From assembly GCA_021818675.1 (NCBI GenBank), contig JAKATR010000069.1, positions 1-39,506 of the forward strand: DNA of 39,506 nucleotides. Direction: 5' to 3'. Positions 20,238-30,130 of this stretch are shown here, in pieces. The DNA comes from Thermoplasmata archaeon (lineage in GTDB: Archaea; Thermoplasmatota; Thermoplasmata; Thermoplasmatales; Thermoplasmataceae). Each line of letters opens with the position of its first letter. Position 1 is the first letter of the stretch. Made by a program: the position numbers and the translations under genes. Below the pieces are notes generated by a model that was given only the letters and a program-made list of their open reading frames with translations, searched no databases and was not told the origin of the DNA.

Positions 20238-21134
20238 ATGGCGGATATAAGAAAGGGGAATGTGGTCGGTGCAATAGCAGCAATGATTGCCCTGATGATT
20301 TCCCTTTTCGTATTTGTTTACATTATTACTTTTGTTTTTCCCATAATCCCCTCTGATTTTTCAAGATATGTGAATGCAATCTTTGTTGCAATCATTGTAT
20401 ACATTATTCTGAAGGTAGTTCTAAGCGTGCTTGGAAAGTACATGTCCAGGTACATGTCTCCAGCAAGGGCCCATCCCATAATGTTTATTATCAGTCTTTT
20501 TGGCTATTTTATTCTTGGCGTGGCAGTGATGGCCCAGCTTGGTATTGATGTTTCATCTCTTATCCTTGGTGGATCCATAATATCGGTCATAATAGGTCTG
20601 GCCTCACAATCTGTTCTGGCAAACCAGTTTGGCGGCATTCTTCTGACCATTGTGAGACCATTTAAAATCGGTGATCGTGTGTTTATCAATACATGGCAAT
20701 ATGGAGGAACCTTTCCTACGTTGTTTCCAAAATTCTTTTCCACTGACAGAATCGAATCCACGGGTTATGGAGGGGAAGTTATTGCGTTAACAATCAATTA
20801 TACAACTCTGAAACTAAATTCAGGAGATATTGTGAGAATTCCCAATGCCATAGTCATTCAAAGCGCCATAATTCTGCGGAAAGGTGGGATTATTGTTCAG
20901 GCAAGATATGAAATTCCAAAATACATCACTTATGCTTCCATTGCAAATGAAATAGAAAAGAGGGTCGTTTCCCTGAAGGATTATGATAACGAATTTTCAA
21001 TGTATGTGGATGAAACCACCATGAATACATATATATTGATTTTAAAAGCACGTTTTAAAACAATGGAGCCAGACCGGAAAAGGGGGGAAATCATGCTTGC
21101 CCTTATGGAACTTATTGAACCCATGAAGGCTTGA
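20238..21134 (+). CDS. Small-conductance mechanosensitive channel (MscS family)
   Basis: LGIDVSSLILGGSIISVIIGLASQSVLANQFGGILLTIVRPFKIGDRVFI, typical MscS TM3. Confidence 0.92.
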   Translation: MADIRKGNVVGAIAAMIALMISLFVFVYIITFVFPIIPSDFSRYVNAIFVAIIVYIILKVVLSVLGKYMSRYMSPARAHPIMFIISLFGYFILGVAVMAQLGIDVSSLILGGSIISVIIGLASQSVLANQFGGILLTIVRPFKIGDRVFINTWQYGGTFPTLFPKFFSTDRIESTGYGGEVIALTINYTTLKLNSGDIVRIPNAIVIQSAIILRKGGIIVQARYEIPKYITYASIANEIEKRVVSLKDYDNEFSMYVDETTMNTYILILKARFKTMEPDRKRGEIMLALMELIEPMKA

Positions 21135-21159
21135 ATTTTCTCACTCTGTTTCTCATGGT

Positions 21160-21369
21160 TCAGGATTTTCTTCTGGCATGAACCCGGCATATTCCAACCG
21201 GCAGAATTATAAATTCCTCAGATTTTTCAGAAGGAACTGAAAAAATATATGCTCCCTGATCAATTCCAACCAGAACTCCCTCAAAGCGCTGCCCTGGGAT
21301 AATGTTCTCTTGTCCCTGCCCAAGAAGCCAAACCGTAACGGCAGAACCAAGAAGCTCGGAAATGTTCAT
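21160..21369 (-). CDS. Small protein with possible Sm-like beta-barrel pattern
   Basis: MNISELLGSAVTVWLLGQGQENIIPGQRFEGVLVGIDQGAYIFSVPSEKSEEFIILPVGICRVHARRKS. Internal ATG 21369 preferred over the track start 21390. Confidence 0.5.
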   Translation of the reverse strand: MNISELLGSAVTVWLLGQGQENIIPGQRFEGVLVGIDQGAYIFSVPSEKSEEFIILPVGICRVHARRKS

Positions 21370-21462
21370 AATTATGTATACCCATATCAATTAAAACTTT
21401 TGAGTTGCTCGAAGTGCAGGTTCAATTGAATACCTTCATTCATTTATCCTGAGTTTGCTTAT

Positions 21463-22512
21463 CTATTCAATGGAATATTCAAGAAAATTTTTAAGCAAAC
21501 CTTCTGCAATTGAAAATGGATCATAATCGAATGTATTGTTGCCCATTATACCTCCCGAGGCATATTCCTCCTGAAGCTTTTTCTTTAGTTTACCGGTTAT
21601 GGTCTCGTTGATCTCATCTTCCAGTGCCGTTTCAAGCTCCATAAATCTTCTCTTCACTGAAAGGTTATTATTCAATTCAAGGTATTTTCTATGGGAAAGA
21701 ATTGCATCAATAAGCCCATTATAACTTTCATTGTCCTTGGTGGTTGTTCCAACTACGGGTCTCTTCCATCCCGAATGGTCATCCATAGATACAATATCCT
21801 CAATATCCTTCATTGCAAAATAAGCGCCTTCCCTGTCCATTTTATTTATGACAAATATGTGCGATATTTCCATTATGCCTGCTTTAATTGCTTGTATTTC
21901 ATCTCCAAGACCCGGTGCCAGAACCAATACTATCGTGTCAGCCAGGTTCATGATATCCAGATCCGCCTGACCAGCACCCACGGTCTCGATTATGATTTCC
22001 TGATTTCCAGCGGATTCAAGTATCCTTACAGCACCGATAGCCGATCGTGAAAGACCACCTTTTTCTCCTCTGTTTGCCAGGCTCCTCATAAAAACATGGG
22101 ATTCGCGAAGTTTGTCCTGCATTCTTATTCTATTACCAAGGAGTGATCCGCCTGTAAAGGGGCTTGACGCATCAATTGCCAGTACCCCGTTGGTTATTCC
22201 TCTGGCCATCATTCCCGATGAAAGATTTCCTATCAGGGTACTCTTGCCAATTCCGGGTGGACCGGTTATACCGATTACGTGCGCCCTGGTCTCTGATGTG
22301 CCAATCTTCCTCAGGATCTCTTTGCGTAAAAAAGGATCTTCATCCTCCACCATTGAAATTGCTCTGGCAATGCTTGAAAATTTGTTTTCCTTAACTCCCG
22401 ATACTAAGTCAGCGATTTTCGTTTCAATCCTGCCCCATCTTCTTTGCTCTTGCTTCTGCAGCCCTTTTCTGGACATGTTCAATGATTGTGGAAAGCGGTG
22501 TACCGGGACCAT
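21463..22512 (-). CDS. meaB: MeaB/ArgK-type GTPase; true start probably downstream, near 22420
   Basis: GITGPPGIGKSTLIGNLSSGM, LAIDASSPFTGGSLLGNRIRM, ETVGAGQADLDI, VINKMDREGA. Confidence 0.92.
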   Translation of the reverse strand: MVPVHRFPQSLNMSRKGLQKQEQRRWGRIETKIADLVSGVKENKFSSIARAISMVEDEDPFLRKEILRKIGTSETRAHVIGITGPPGIGKSTLIGNLSSGMMARGITNGVLAIDASSPFTGGSLLGNRIRMQDKLRESHVFMRSLANRGEKGGLSRSAIGAVRILESAGNQEIIIETVGAGQADLDIMNLADTIVLVLAPGLGDEIQAIKAGIMEISHIFVINKMDREGAYFAMKDIEDIVSMDDHSGWKRPVVGTTTKDNESYNGLIDAILSHRKYLELNNNLSVKRRFMELETALEDEINETITGKLKKKLQEEYASGGIMGNNTFDYDPFSIAEGLLKNFLEYSIE

Positions 22513-22891
22513 AATTTCCCGTTATACCCATTGCTTCAAGTGCAGGCTTATCCTCATCAGGTATGGTTCCACCTCCAACAAGAGCAATGTCGTCTATCCC
22601 CCTTTCCTTCATGAGGTCAGCTACCCTTTTGAATACTGTTAAATGAGCACCATTGAGAAGACTCATAGCTATGACATCAACATCCTCATTTACGGCAGTA
22701 TCTATGACTTCTTCAGGTGTTGGAAGAAGACCTGCATAGAGGACTTCCATTCCTGCATCCCTGAACGCCCTTGCCAGTACAAGTACTCCTCTGTCATGCC
22801 CATCGATCCCTGGCTTGGCAAGAAGAATTTTTGTAGGTCTCTGCTTAGATGATGATTGGTTCTTTCCAGCCGCCATATACCTCCCTTCCAA
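22424..22891 (-). CDS. Methylmalonyl-CoA mutase, cobalamin-binding subunit
   Basis: KILLAKPGIDGHDRGVLVLARAFRDAGMEVLYAGLLPTPEE: DxHxxG B12 motif. Confidence 0.95.
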   Translation of the reverse strand: MEGRYMAAGKNQSSSKQRPTKILLAKPGIDGHDRGVLVLARAFRDAGMEVLYAGLLPTPEEVIDTAVNEDVDVIAMSLLNGAHLTVFKRVADLMKERGIDDIALVGGGTIPDEDKPALEAMGITGNYGPGTPLSTIIEHVQKRAAEARAKKMGQD

Positions 22892-24563
22892 TATTGCTTA
22901 TTTCTTCAAGAGTTGCATAAGATTCCACAGCATCAATGAGATAGGGCATTATATTTTTCTCAGGATCTTCCATGGCTTTTCTGAGCTTTTCCAGCGTTTC
23001 TGATACCTTTTTTCCATCTCTTGATGCCTTTACCTCATTCAATCTCTTAATCTGCTTCTCCTGAGCTTCCTTAGGGATTCTCAGAATATTTATGGGTTTT
23101 TCATCAGATTCAACATATTTGTTTGCTCCTACCATTACTTCCTTACCTTCCTCTATCCTCTTCTGTCTTCTGTACGATGTTGTGGCAATCTCCCTTTGGA
23201 TATAACCGCTCTTCACAGCTTCAAGTATTCCGCCCATTGATTCTATCTTATCAAAGTAACGGTATGCCTCCTCCTCAATTCTGTTTGTGAGCCATTCAAC
23301 ATAATAAGAACCAGCCAGTGGATCCACCGTATCAGTTACCCCTGTTTCCTCAGCTATGATCTGTTGCGTTCTCAACGCAACCTTTACGGCCTCCTCTGAA
23401 GGAAGCGCCATTGCTTCATCGTAAGAGTTGGTATGAAGGCTCTGTGTACCGCCAAGAACTGCGGCAAGTCCTTCAAATGCTGTCCTGACAATGTTTATGT
23501 GAGGCTGTTGCCAGGTCAGTGTGTAGCCGGAAGTTTGTGTGTGAAACCTTAACATCATTGCTCTCTTTGTCCTGGCTCCGTATTTCTCTTTCAATGCGGT
23601 TGCCCAGATCCTTCTGGCAGCTCTCATTTTAGCAATTTCTTCAAAGAAATTAATTGATGAATTAAAGAAAAATGAAAGTCTCGGGGCAAATTGATCCACA
23701 TCAAGACCTGCTTTCTTTCCCATTTCAACGTAATAGAACCCGTCGGCAAGCGTAAATGCAAGCTCCTGAACGGCACTTGAACCAGCCTCCCGGATGTGGT
23801 AACCGGAAATGCTGATATAATTCCACTTTGGAACATTCTCTGTGCAGTAGATCATCATATCCCGGATTATCCTGATATGGGCCTCCGGAGGGTATATCCA
23901 TTCCTTTTGTGCAATATATTCCTTCAGTATATCCGCCTGGACTGTTCCTCCAATCCTGTCAAGTGACAGCCCCTGCTTTCTGGCTATTGAGAAATACATT
24001 GCAGTAAGGACTGCAGCCGGAGCGTTTATTGTCATTGAGGTAGTAACCTTTGACAGGTCGATTCCATCGAAAATAACCTCCATATCCTTCAAAGAAGATA
24101 CATTCACACCACACTTTCCTATTTCTCCATTTGCTCTCTTATTGTCACAGTCGTAAGCATAAAGCGTGGGCATATCAAATGCTATGCTCAATCCAGTTTC
24201 CCCATGGCTTATGAGATATTTCAGACGTGCATTGGTATCTTCAGGCGTACCAAATCCTGAAAACATCCTCATGGTCCACTCCTTGCCCCTGTACATATTT
24301 GGGTACACCCCCCTGGTGAAAGGATACTCTCCGGGAAGTCCAAGGAGCTTCTCCTGATCTTCAGGCAGATCCTCTTTCGTATAAACGTCTTTGATCTCAA
24401 TTCCCGATGAATTAATGAATTCCTTTGGCAAGTATCCAGTCTTCTCTTCCCACGGTTCAAGGGTATTTTTTCGCCATTTATTCAGGATCTCATCCTTTGA
24501 TGAAGAATTCCTTTCTGATGCTTCCCTTAATTTGGAATGCCAGAAACCTTTTTGGTCCTCCAT
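22845..24563 (-). CDS. Methylmalonyl-CoA mutase, large (catalytic) subunit
   Basis: YPFTRGVYPNMYRGKEWTMRMFSGFGTPEDTNARLKYLISHGETGLSIAFDMPTLYAYD; GGTQSLHTNSYDEAMALPSE. Confidence 0.96.
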   Translation of the reverse strand: MEDQKGFWHSKLREASERNSSSKDEILNKWRKNTLEPWEEKTGYLPKEFINSSGIEIKDVYTKEDLPEDQEKLLGLPGEYPFTRGVYPNMYRGKEWTMRMFSGFGTPEDTNARLKYLISHGETGLSIAFDMPTLYAYDCDNKRANGEIGKCGVNVSSLKDMEVIFDGIDLSKVTTSMTINAPAAVLTAMYFSIARKQGLSLDRIGGTVQADILKEYIAQKEWIYPPEAHIRIIRDMMIYCTENVPKWNYISISGYHIREAGSSAVQELAFTLADGFYYVEMGKKAGLDVDQFAPRLSFFFNSSINFFEEIAKMRAARRIWATALKEKYGARTKRAMMLRFHTQTSGYTLTWQQPHINIVRTAFEGLAAVLGGTQSLHTNSYDEAMALPSEEAVKVALRTQQIIAEETGVTDTVDPLAGSYYVEWLTNRIEEEAYRYFDKIESMGGILEAVKSGYIQREIATTSYRRQKRIEEGKEVMVGANKYVESDEKPINILRIPKEAQEKQIKRLNEVKASRDGKKVSETLEKLRKAMEDPEKNIMPYLIDAVESYATLEEISNIGREVYGGWKEPIII

Positions 24564-24617
24564 GAGTTCCTTAGTATTTATTACAATATATGCTTTAAGG
24601 ATGTTTTCTGTATTCCT

Positions 24618-25418
24618 TCATTGCTTCGAAAAGTCTATCTTTCTAAAAATGCAATATATGTATCCTGACAACCCTACCATATTCCTCAATATCAATATGG
24701 GAGACATCAGATGCGTCGTTATTTCCCCCTTTTCTATCTGGTTCCATACCTTTACATTCTTCATTCTGAGCTGCCTTCTGCCATAACCGTTCCAGAAAGC
24801 CTGCTTCATTATGGCCAACATACCATTGCGTGATCGGTGTCTTACAATGCATTCTTCGCATATGTCCCATTTTGCCCCATTTTGTATTGCCCTGAGATTG
24901 AGGTCAATATCTTCGGCAGTTACGAATGATTCGTCGAATCCGCCCAGTTTTTCAAATAGGGATTTTTTGATGCCTAGATTCATTGACGGAAGTGTGATCT
25001 CGAAGCCCTTGAAATATAGAGCTACCCTAGGAAGATTGCTGGTTCCTTTGCCCTCCATGCTTACCGTTTTCCCTGCTACAAGGTCGCAATCATCAAGGGC
25101 ACTGGCCATTTTCCTGATCCAGTCATTTTGCGGTATTGCGTCTCCGTCCGTGAAAATGATATATTTACCATGAGATGCCCTTACACCTATATTCCTCCCC
25201 TGTCCTCTTGAGCATCTCTGTCTTATGTATTTTATATTTGCCTTTTCCCTACAAATCTTATCCATAATGGTTCTGGTTTCATCATCGCTTTCAGAATCTA
25301 CAATAATGATCTCAAATTCTCCCTTCCCTTTCGTTAATGCATCCAAAAGCAGAGGGAGGTTCCTGCCTTCGTTTTTTACTGTGATTACAACCGATGCAGA
25401 AGGTTCGACTATACCCAA
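24618..25418 (-). CDS. Family 2 glycosyltransferase
   Basis: ASVVITVKNEGRNLPLLLDAL, IIVDSESDDET, GRNIGVRASHGKYIIFTDGDAIP. Confidence 0.9.
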   Translation of the reverse strand: MGIVEPSASVVITVKNEGRNLPLLLDALTKGKGEFEIIIVDSESDDETRTIMDKICREKANIKYIRQRCSRGQGRNIGVRASHGKYIIFTDGDAIPQNDWIRKMASALDDCDLVAGKTVSMEGKGTSNLPRVALYFKGFEITLPSMNLGIKKSLFEKLGGFDESFVTAEDIDLNLRAIQNGAKWDICEECIVRHRSRNGMLAIMKQAFWNGYGRRQLRMKNVKVWNQIEKGEITTHLMSPILILRNMVGLSGYIYCIFRKIDFSKQ

Positions 25419-25600
25419 TCAGCCCTCTGATTTTTCCTCTCTTCCTTTGTCTCCTTTTTAAACTTTTTATAATGCTCCTTGCACAGATGTACTTTTGTGC
25501 TGTCTCCATTTATTTCAAGAGCTTTCTTTGCCAGAGCAGCATCAACTGTATGAAAACTTTCCTCCTTACAATCCCTAACCTGACACATCTTTTTTGGCAT
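25409..25600 (-). CDS. Small Cys/His protein, possible zinc-binding
   Basis: 63 aa MPKKMCQVRDCKEESFHTVD...VHLCKEHYKKFKKE; overlaps the GT2 gene by 10 nt. Confidence 0.55.
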   Translation of the reverse strand: MPKKMCQVRDCKEESFHTVDAALAKKALEINGDSTKVHLCKEHYKKFKKETKEERKNQRADWV

Positions 25601-25645
25601 TATTCAATATATATTCTCTATCCTTAAGCTTTATGTGGGTATAAT

Positions 25646-25958
25646 GGGACTGCCCGGAGTAAGCCCCCTTCTGTTACCCCTTTCAGGCTTGCAGCATTCG
25701 ACTGATCGGCCTTTAGCCTTCGTCCTACCTGACCCTCCCGGTGGCGTCACAGGGTCTGTTTGGACTTTCTCCGGCCAGGATAAGTTCCCATCGCCACCCC
25801 CGGAAACATCATGTTTTCCAGTCATATTTTACCGGGGAGCGTTTATTTCTTTTCTCATTGCCATTCCTCTCGGAATACCGGCTTTGGACGGTTGGCCTCC
25901 ACCTGCGGAGGGGGGACTTTCCTCACCTCATGGGCGTCAGCTGCTCTCGGGCTTTCCC
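25646..25958 (-). ncRNA. rnpB: RNase P RNA
   Basis: Revcomp contains 5'-GAGGTGAGGAAAGTCC (CR-I) and 3'-ACAGAAGGGGGCTTAC (CR-V). Ends pair as P1 (GCCCGAGAG/CTCCGGGC). Confidence 0.93.
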
Positions 25959-25977
25959 ACAATTGATAACACTGAAG

Positions 25978-25988
25978 AATATTTAAGA
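25978..25988 (-). promoter_or_regulatory. TATA box of RNase P RNA
   Basis: Revcomp CTCTTAAATATTC about 25 nt upstream of the inferred RNA 5' end. Confidence 0.6.
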
Positions 25989-26049
25989 GGTGCCCCTCAA
26001 GTTATGTGTTGTTTTACCAGTAAAAAGCCAGATAGACAGGTTAAAATTT

Positions 26050-26170
26050 GAGTCACTTACAGACTCTGAGACATAAGAAGCCTATCCGTTCGCAGGTATC
26101 AGATTGTGAAGCAATCCCATGCAGAACCCCGACGTCTAAATGCCATCATTTCTGCTCTTGAATGACCTAT
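26050..26170. mobile_element. Possible truncated remnant of an IS200/IS605-type right end
   Basis: GATTGTGAAGCAATCCCATGCAGAACCCCGACGTCTAAA resembles TnpB 3'-end hairpin regions; the complementary arm of the terminal hairpin is missing. Confidence 0.25.
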
Positions 26171-26304
26171 TTTATGCATTGTCATGAGAATAATGGGTGT
26201 ATCATACGGACTGAAAGACAGTAGATAGAATACATTGCGTTAAATGAGAAAGAGGAATAAAATGTGTACTGTTTCTCTCACTTCTGGACAATTTACGAAA
26301 AGAA

Positions 26305-27364
26305 TTATGAGACAGTTTCTGCCGTTTCACCTCCTTTTCGTTCTTTCATATTTCTTTCCCTCCTTAATATTCTTGCCTTCTCAATCTTTGATTGTCTTAT
26401 CATGAGGAAACTCTCAGGATTTCCCCTGTAATATTGCATTGGCATGAGATAGTTCAACGATGAATGTCTCCGTTTATTGTTGTAATTATCCACGATTTTT
26501 GATATCTCATGTCTGGCATGATCATAATCTGTCAATATTACCGGCACCAAAGATTCACGCATTGTTTTGTTAGCCCTTTCAACAATCCCATTCTGTTCAG
26601 GTGTATGCGGTTTTATTAGTTTCTGTGTTAGATTGTTCTGCTTAAGCACCACTCTGAATTCCATGGAGATGAATGATGATCCGTTATCTGATTGTATGAT
26701 GGGTTCTGCAATAGAATCTTTCCTGAGTTTTTTAATAGCAACCTGTGCTTCTATTGATACGGAATCTCCATCCATTGATGTGAGAAGATTGTGGTGAACA
26801 ATATATCTTGAATATTCATCTATGAATATTATGAGGTAGAAGAACCTGTTCCTGATCTTTACATACATTATATCGGTCTGCCATTTTTCATCAGGGTGTT
26901 TTGCATGATCCGGTCTGGTGGATTCCCATACGGGGTGTTTCCATGGCGTTATGAGATCGTGTTTTTTCAAAATTCTATATTGTTGACAATGAAAGATATG
27001 CAATATCTTCGTCTATGAGTGTATATGCTATCTCCCTGAAGGACATCCTTGGATGCTGTTTCTTGAATCCTATGACAATCCATTCATCATCATCTCTTAT
27101 GGCCATGGTGTTGAATCTTCTGTCAAGTAAGGGTGAGAATGAGAGCTGTGAATAGTACCATGATCTGGATATTCCAAGAATGGAGAGTATCCTTGATATG
27201 GAATATCCGGCTCTTTCAACGGTATTCATCACAGTTCTGTGGATATCATAAAAAAGAGATCTCATATCTGCCCCCTCCTCTGCAAGCGATCTCCAATCTT
27301 TTTTTGTTCTCAAGATTTTCTGATACGATCTCGGCAATGGTTTCCTTGAGTCTTGCAATTTCAA
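26305..27364 (-). pseudogene. IS3 OrfB (rve/DDE integrase), broken into 26975..27364 and 26305..27003
   Basis: N part ends ...LSLSTI*; C part resumes YRILKKHDLI...DEKWQTDIMYV...QSDNGSSF...NGIVERANKTMRE. Join restored by adding 2 nt (TATA to TATATA) at about 26976-26980. Confidence 0.85.
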
Positions 27365-27581
27365 TATCCTTCTCTGACCTTATACGATCCTCATCGATCT
27401 TTCTTCCCCGATTCTCAAATATTTCAGGTGCACTGTTCAGAAGCTGATCCTTCCAGTAATAGAATCTTGCCGGTCTCAGATCATATTTCCTGCAAAGATC
27501 AGATACCGATATGGTACCACTCATTCCCTCCAGGACGATCTTCAGTTTCTCCTCAGGTGTGTATATCCTCTTTGCTGCCAT
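27246..27581 (-). CDS. IS3 OrfA (HTH protein)
   Basis: MAAKRIYTPEEKLKIVLEGMSGTISVSDLCRKYDLRPARFYYWKDQLL... Confidence 0.85.
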   Translation of the reverse strand: MAAKRIYTPEEKLKIVLEGMSGTISVSDLCRKYDLRPARFYYWKDQLLNSAPEIFENRGRKIDEDRIRSEKDIEIARLKETIAEIVSENLENKKRLEIACRGGGRYEISFL

Positions 27582-27656
27582 TTATAAGGCAATAAACAAC
27601 ATGGATCATAATTAATTTCGTATTTTGTCCAGAGATGCGTGAAACATTTCAAAATG

Positions 27657-29182
27657 GTAACTGGTCAGTCTGTTGTTCCCGACCAATTATCCCGGTATGG
27701 CCATTCTTTTCATAACTGATGGGGCATCTGAAATGAAATTCTTTCCCCTGAGTTTTGATGTGTAGTAGATGGAATATATTTTGGTATATATTTCAGCACC
27801 ACGTTCTGATCTGGATCCACCTGAGGTTTTCCTGTAAATTACAGGAGGTCTGAGACCTCTCTCTGCTCTGTTGTTCGTAGGTTCAACATGAGGATTCATC
27901 ACAAACTGTAACAGCCACTCTTTCTTCCGTTTCAATAGATTTTCCACAAATCTTTGTGATCTCTTATGCTCATAATGGGAGGTAAGAAGGAATGTGAGAT
28001 CGTGATGAAGCTTCTTCACATCTTTCATGGTACCATGACCATGATATTCCTTTGCCTCATCGTATATTGTTTGAAGGCCTTTTTTTATTCTTCCTCCCTC
28101 TTCACCGTAGAATTCTTCAAGTTCCTTTCCATCACATATGATATGTGACCAGAAATATTGCTGATCGTTTTTGGATTTGGATGCAAAGGTTTCCAATGCA
28201 GAATGTCTGTCGTGTATATCGATACCTTTGTGATCAGCAAGCATCTCCAGTGGTACTTCGTGACCATTGCTCTTTCGTATGGCAAATATTGACTCGCTTT
28301 TCGTGAGGAATGCCCATAGGTTGTATGGATTACCGTTTATTCTCCATGAGGTTGAATCCATGTGCCTTGAAGGTGCATCTCTTATTGTCTGTAAAAGAGA
28401 GGTATATTCATATCCAAGTGAATCTGATAGCTGGGAGAGAATATGCTGAATTTCACCTTCTGATATATGTATTCCAAATACATTCATCATGGTGGATGAC
28501 ACATTCTCAATGCTCATCCTCATTCCTATGCGGAAGTATGCAACGGTTAACATTGTTCTGATTGAAAGTGTGGTACCGCATAATGCATCAGGTATTTCAG
28601 GTTCGTATATCCTGTGGCATTTGTTACAACATAATCGATTCATTTTATATTCTATGATATCTGTCTTTATAATGAGTATATCCTCTATGATGCGTTTTCT
28701 TGTACCTTTTCTTCTCAATGAGGAATTACATTCCGGACATTGATGAATATCCAGATTGATCCTGATCCTTCTGGTTGGTCTCTTTCTGATCCTGAAATAT
28801 CCTTTGTGTCCAGGCTGTGCACCCGGTCTTTTCTTTATTTCATCGGTTGATCCATGAATATGAGAATCCTCAGGTTCCGGTATAGTCTCTGCCTGAGATA
28901 TGACATATGGCTTTCCATTCTTAATGCCAATGTTGGAAGGATGTCTTTTTTTGTATTCCTTAATCTGATCCTCAAGTTCCCTTATCTTTTCATTTTGTTT
29001 GTCCACAATCTTCTTAAGATTCTCATAGGCACGCTGGAACTTCTCAATTATCTCCTGATCTCTGGGTGTGTCTGCGGTAAGTAAAATCATTCTATTAATA
29101 TAATGTATTCATTATATCTGGATCTTTCGGTGCATACAACCGCTTTTACAGAATATTATGGCACATTAGACTGACCAGTTAC
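27657..29182 (-). mobile_element. IS66-family insertion sequence (single large transposase ORF)
   Basis: Perfect inverted termini GTAACTGGTCAGTCT at 27657 and 29182; encloses a 467-aa transposase. Confidence 0.85.
27687..29090 (-). CDS. IS66-family transposase (TnpC-like)
   Basis: CPECNSSL zinc motif, HMDSTSWRINGNPYNLWAF, DRHSAL, NNRAERGLRPPVIYRKTSGGSRSERGAE. Confidence 0.92.
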   Translation of the reverse strand: MILLTADTPRDQEIIEKFQRAYENLKKIVDKQNEKIRELEDQIKEYKKRHPSNIGIKNGKPYVISQAETIPEPEDSHIHGSTDEIKKRPGAQPGHKGYFRIRKRPTRRIRINLDIHQCPECNSSLRRKGTRKRIIEDILIIKTDIIEYKMNRLCCNKCHRIYEPEIPDALCGTTLSIRTMLTVAYFRIGMRMSIENVSSTMMNVFGIHISEGEIQHILSQLSDSLGYEYTSLLQTIRDAPSRHMDSTSWRINGNPYNLWAFLTKSESIFAIRKSNGHEVPLEMLADHKGIDIHDRHSALETFASKSKNDQQYFWSHIICDGKELEEFYGEEGGRIKKGLQTIYDEAKEYHGHGTMKDVKKLHHDLTFLLTSHYEHKRSQRFVENLLKRKKEWLLQFVMNPHVEPTNNRAERGLRPPVIYRKTSGGSRSERGAEIYTKIYSIYYTSKLRGKNFISDAPSVMKRMAIPG

Positions 29183-29275
29183 CAAGAAAGGAAAAAGATG
29201 TAAAGAATATCCCTATATACAGTTACGATTAAATCAAAATTTAAAACTGGGAGACGGGAAGAAGCACTAGAAGTA

Positions 29276-29845
29276 TTGCCCGAAGTGATGTCACTAGCAG
29301 ATAGTGTTCTAAAATCAGATGAAATTGAAAAAGCTGACCGATTATCCAAGATGTTGGTTGAAAGCAAAGCTAATAAAGAAACCGCTATCAACGAATTAAG
29401 ATGTCTTATAGGTGAAGAACCAAAAAGGCCTCTTTTTTACGCCAATTATGAATTAAAATTTCTACCTCACTGGACTAGAAACAGCGTCCGATATCTTGGT
29501 GATTATATCGATCAACTTTGCAAGCACTGGGCCTACATTTGCACACAAAACGAAGATACATTAAAAGGTTCAATGGGTAAATCTTTGACAATAATAAAGA
29601 AAAGCACAGGAGAACAATACTCCAACTTGACTAGCGTTCTTGAAGAATTCAATAGAGTTTTTTACGTTCCTGCCAAGCATGATTTTACTCTTCCAGAGGA
29701 GAGAAAAGAACATAGAATAACATCTAAAGAAGTAGTTTACACAGTTTTCATTACTATAAATATAGGGCATCGCATAAGAGATATTACCAAATGTGTTCAG
29801 AATATGGAATGCCATAATGGAAATAAGGCCAAACATACTGTCTAA
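29276..29845 (+). CDS. Hypothetical protein (start uncertain; frame open back to about 29207)
   Basis: 189-aa ORF just outside the IS66 right end; no recognised family. Confidence 0.55.
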   Translation: MPEVMSLADSVLKSDEIEKADRLSKMLVESKANKETAINELRCLIGEEPKRPLFYANYELKFLPHWTRNSVRYLGDYIDQLCKHWAYICTQNEDTLKGSMGKSLTIIKKSTGEQYSNLTSVLEEFNRVFYVPAKHDFTLPEERKEHRITSKEVVYTVFITINIGHRIRDITKCVQNMECHNGNKAKHTV

Positions 29846-30130
29846 TAAATCTGCCATCGCTGTATTGTCAGATTGCATCTTGAATGCTTATGCGTGTTTG
29901 CGAAAAGGCAGAGAAGGGATAATTCGCCCCGGTCTTTAGGATATGTTCATAAATGAGGTGGTATTAGGAACGTAACAACGGAAGGCTAACCTGAGAATTT
30001 ACATGCGTGTGATATTGATAAAGGAATGACGATTTGTTGTGCCAGAGCCCCAATTTCAACATTCTATCAAAGATGTGTGTACCGATTTATTGTACCATAA
30101 ATTAGTTTATGTGTCAACCAATAGTTGATT

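Larger units (their letters stand above)
26270..27646 (-). mobile_element. IS3-family insertion sequence with degraded transposase
   Basis: Imperfect 28-bp terminal inverted repeats TGTTTCTCTCACTTCTGGACAATTTACG (26270-26297) / CGTATTTTGTCCAGAGATGCGTGAAACA (27619-27646), TG...CA ends; orfA and orfB between. Confidence 0.88.

Noticed and set aside
22112-22642. 176-aa + strand ORF across meaB and the mutase small subunit
   Set aside because: Antisense to two well-supported genes.
21463-24563. Methylmalonyl-CoA epimerase expected beside the mutase
   Set aside because: No ORF in the cluster resembles it; it may be elsewhere in the genome, so absence here is not a finding.
25631-26051. Track ORFs 25631..25825(-), 25635..26051(+), 25741..25986(+)
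   Set aside because: They lie across the RNase P RNA, which has clear conserved CR-I/CR-V motifs; low-complexity Pro/Gly-rich translations are an artefact.
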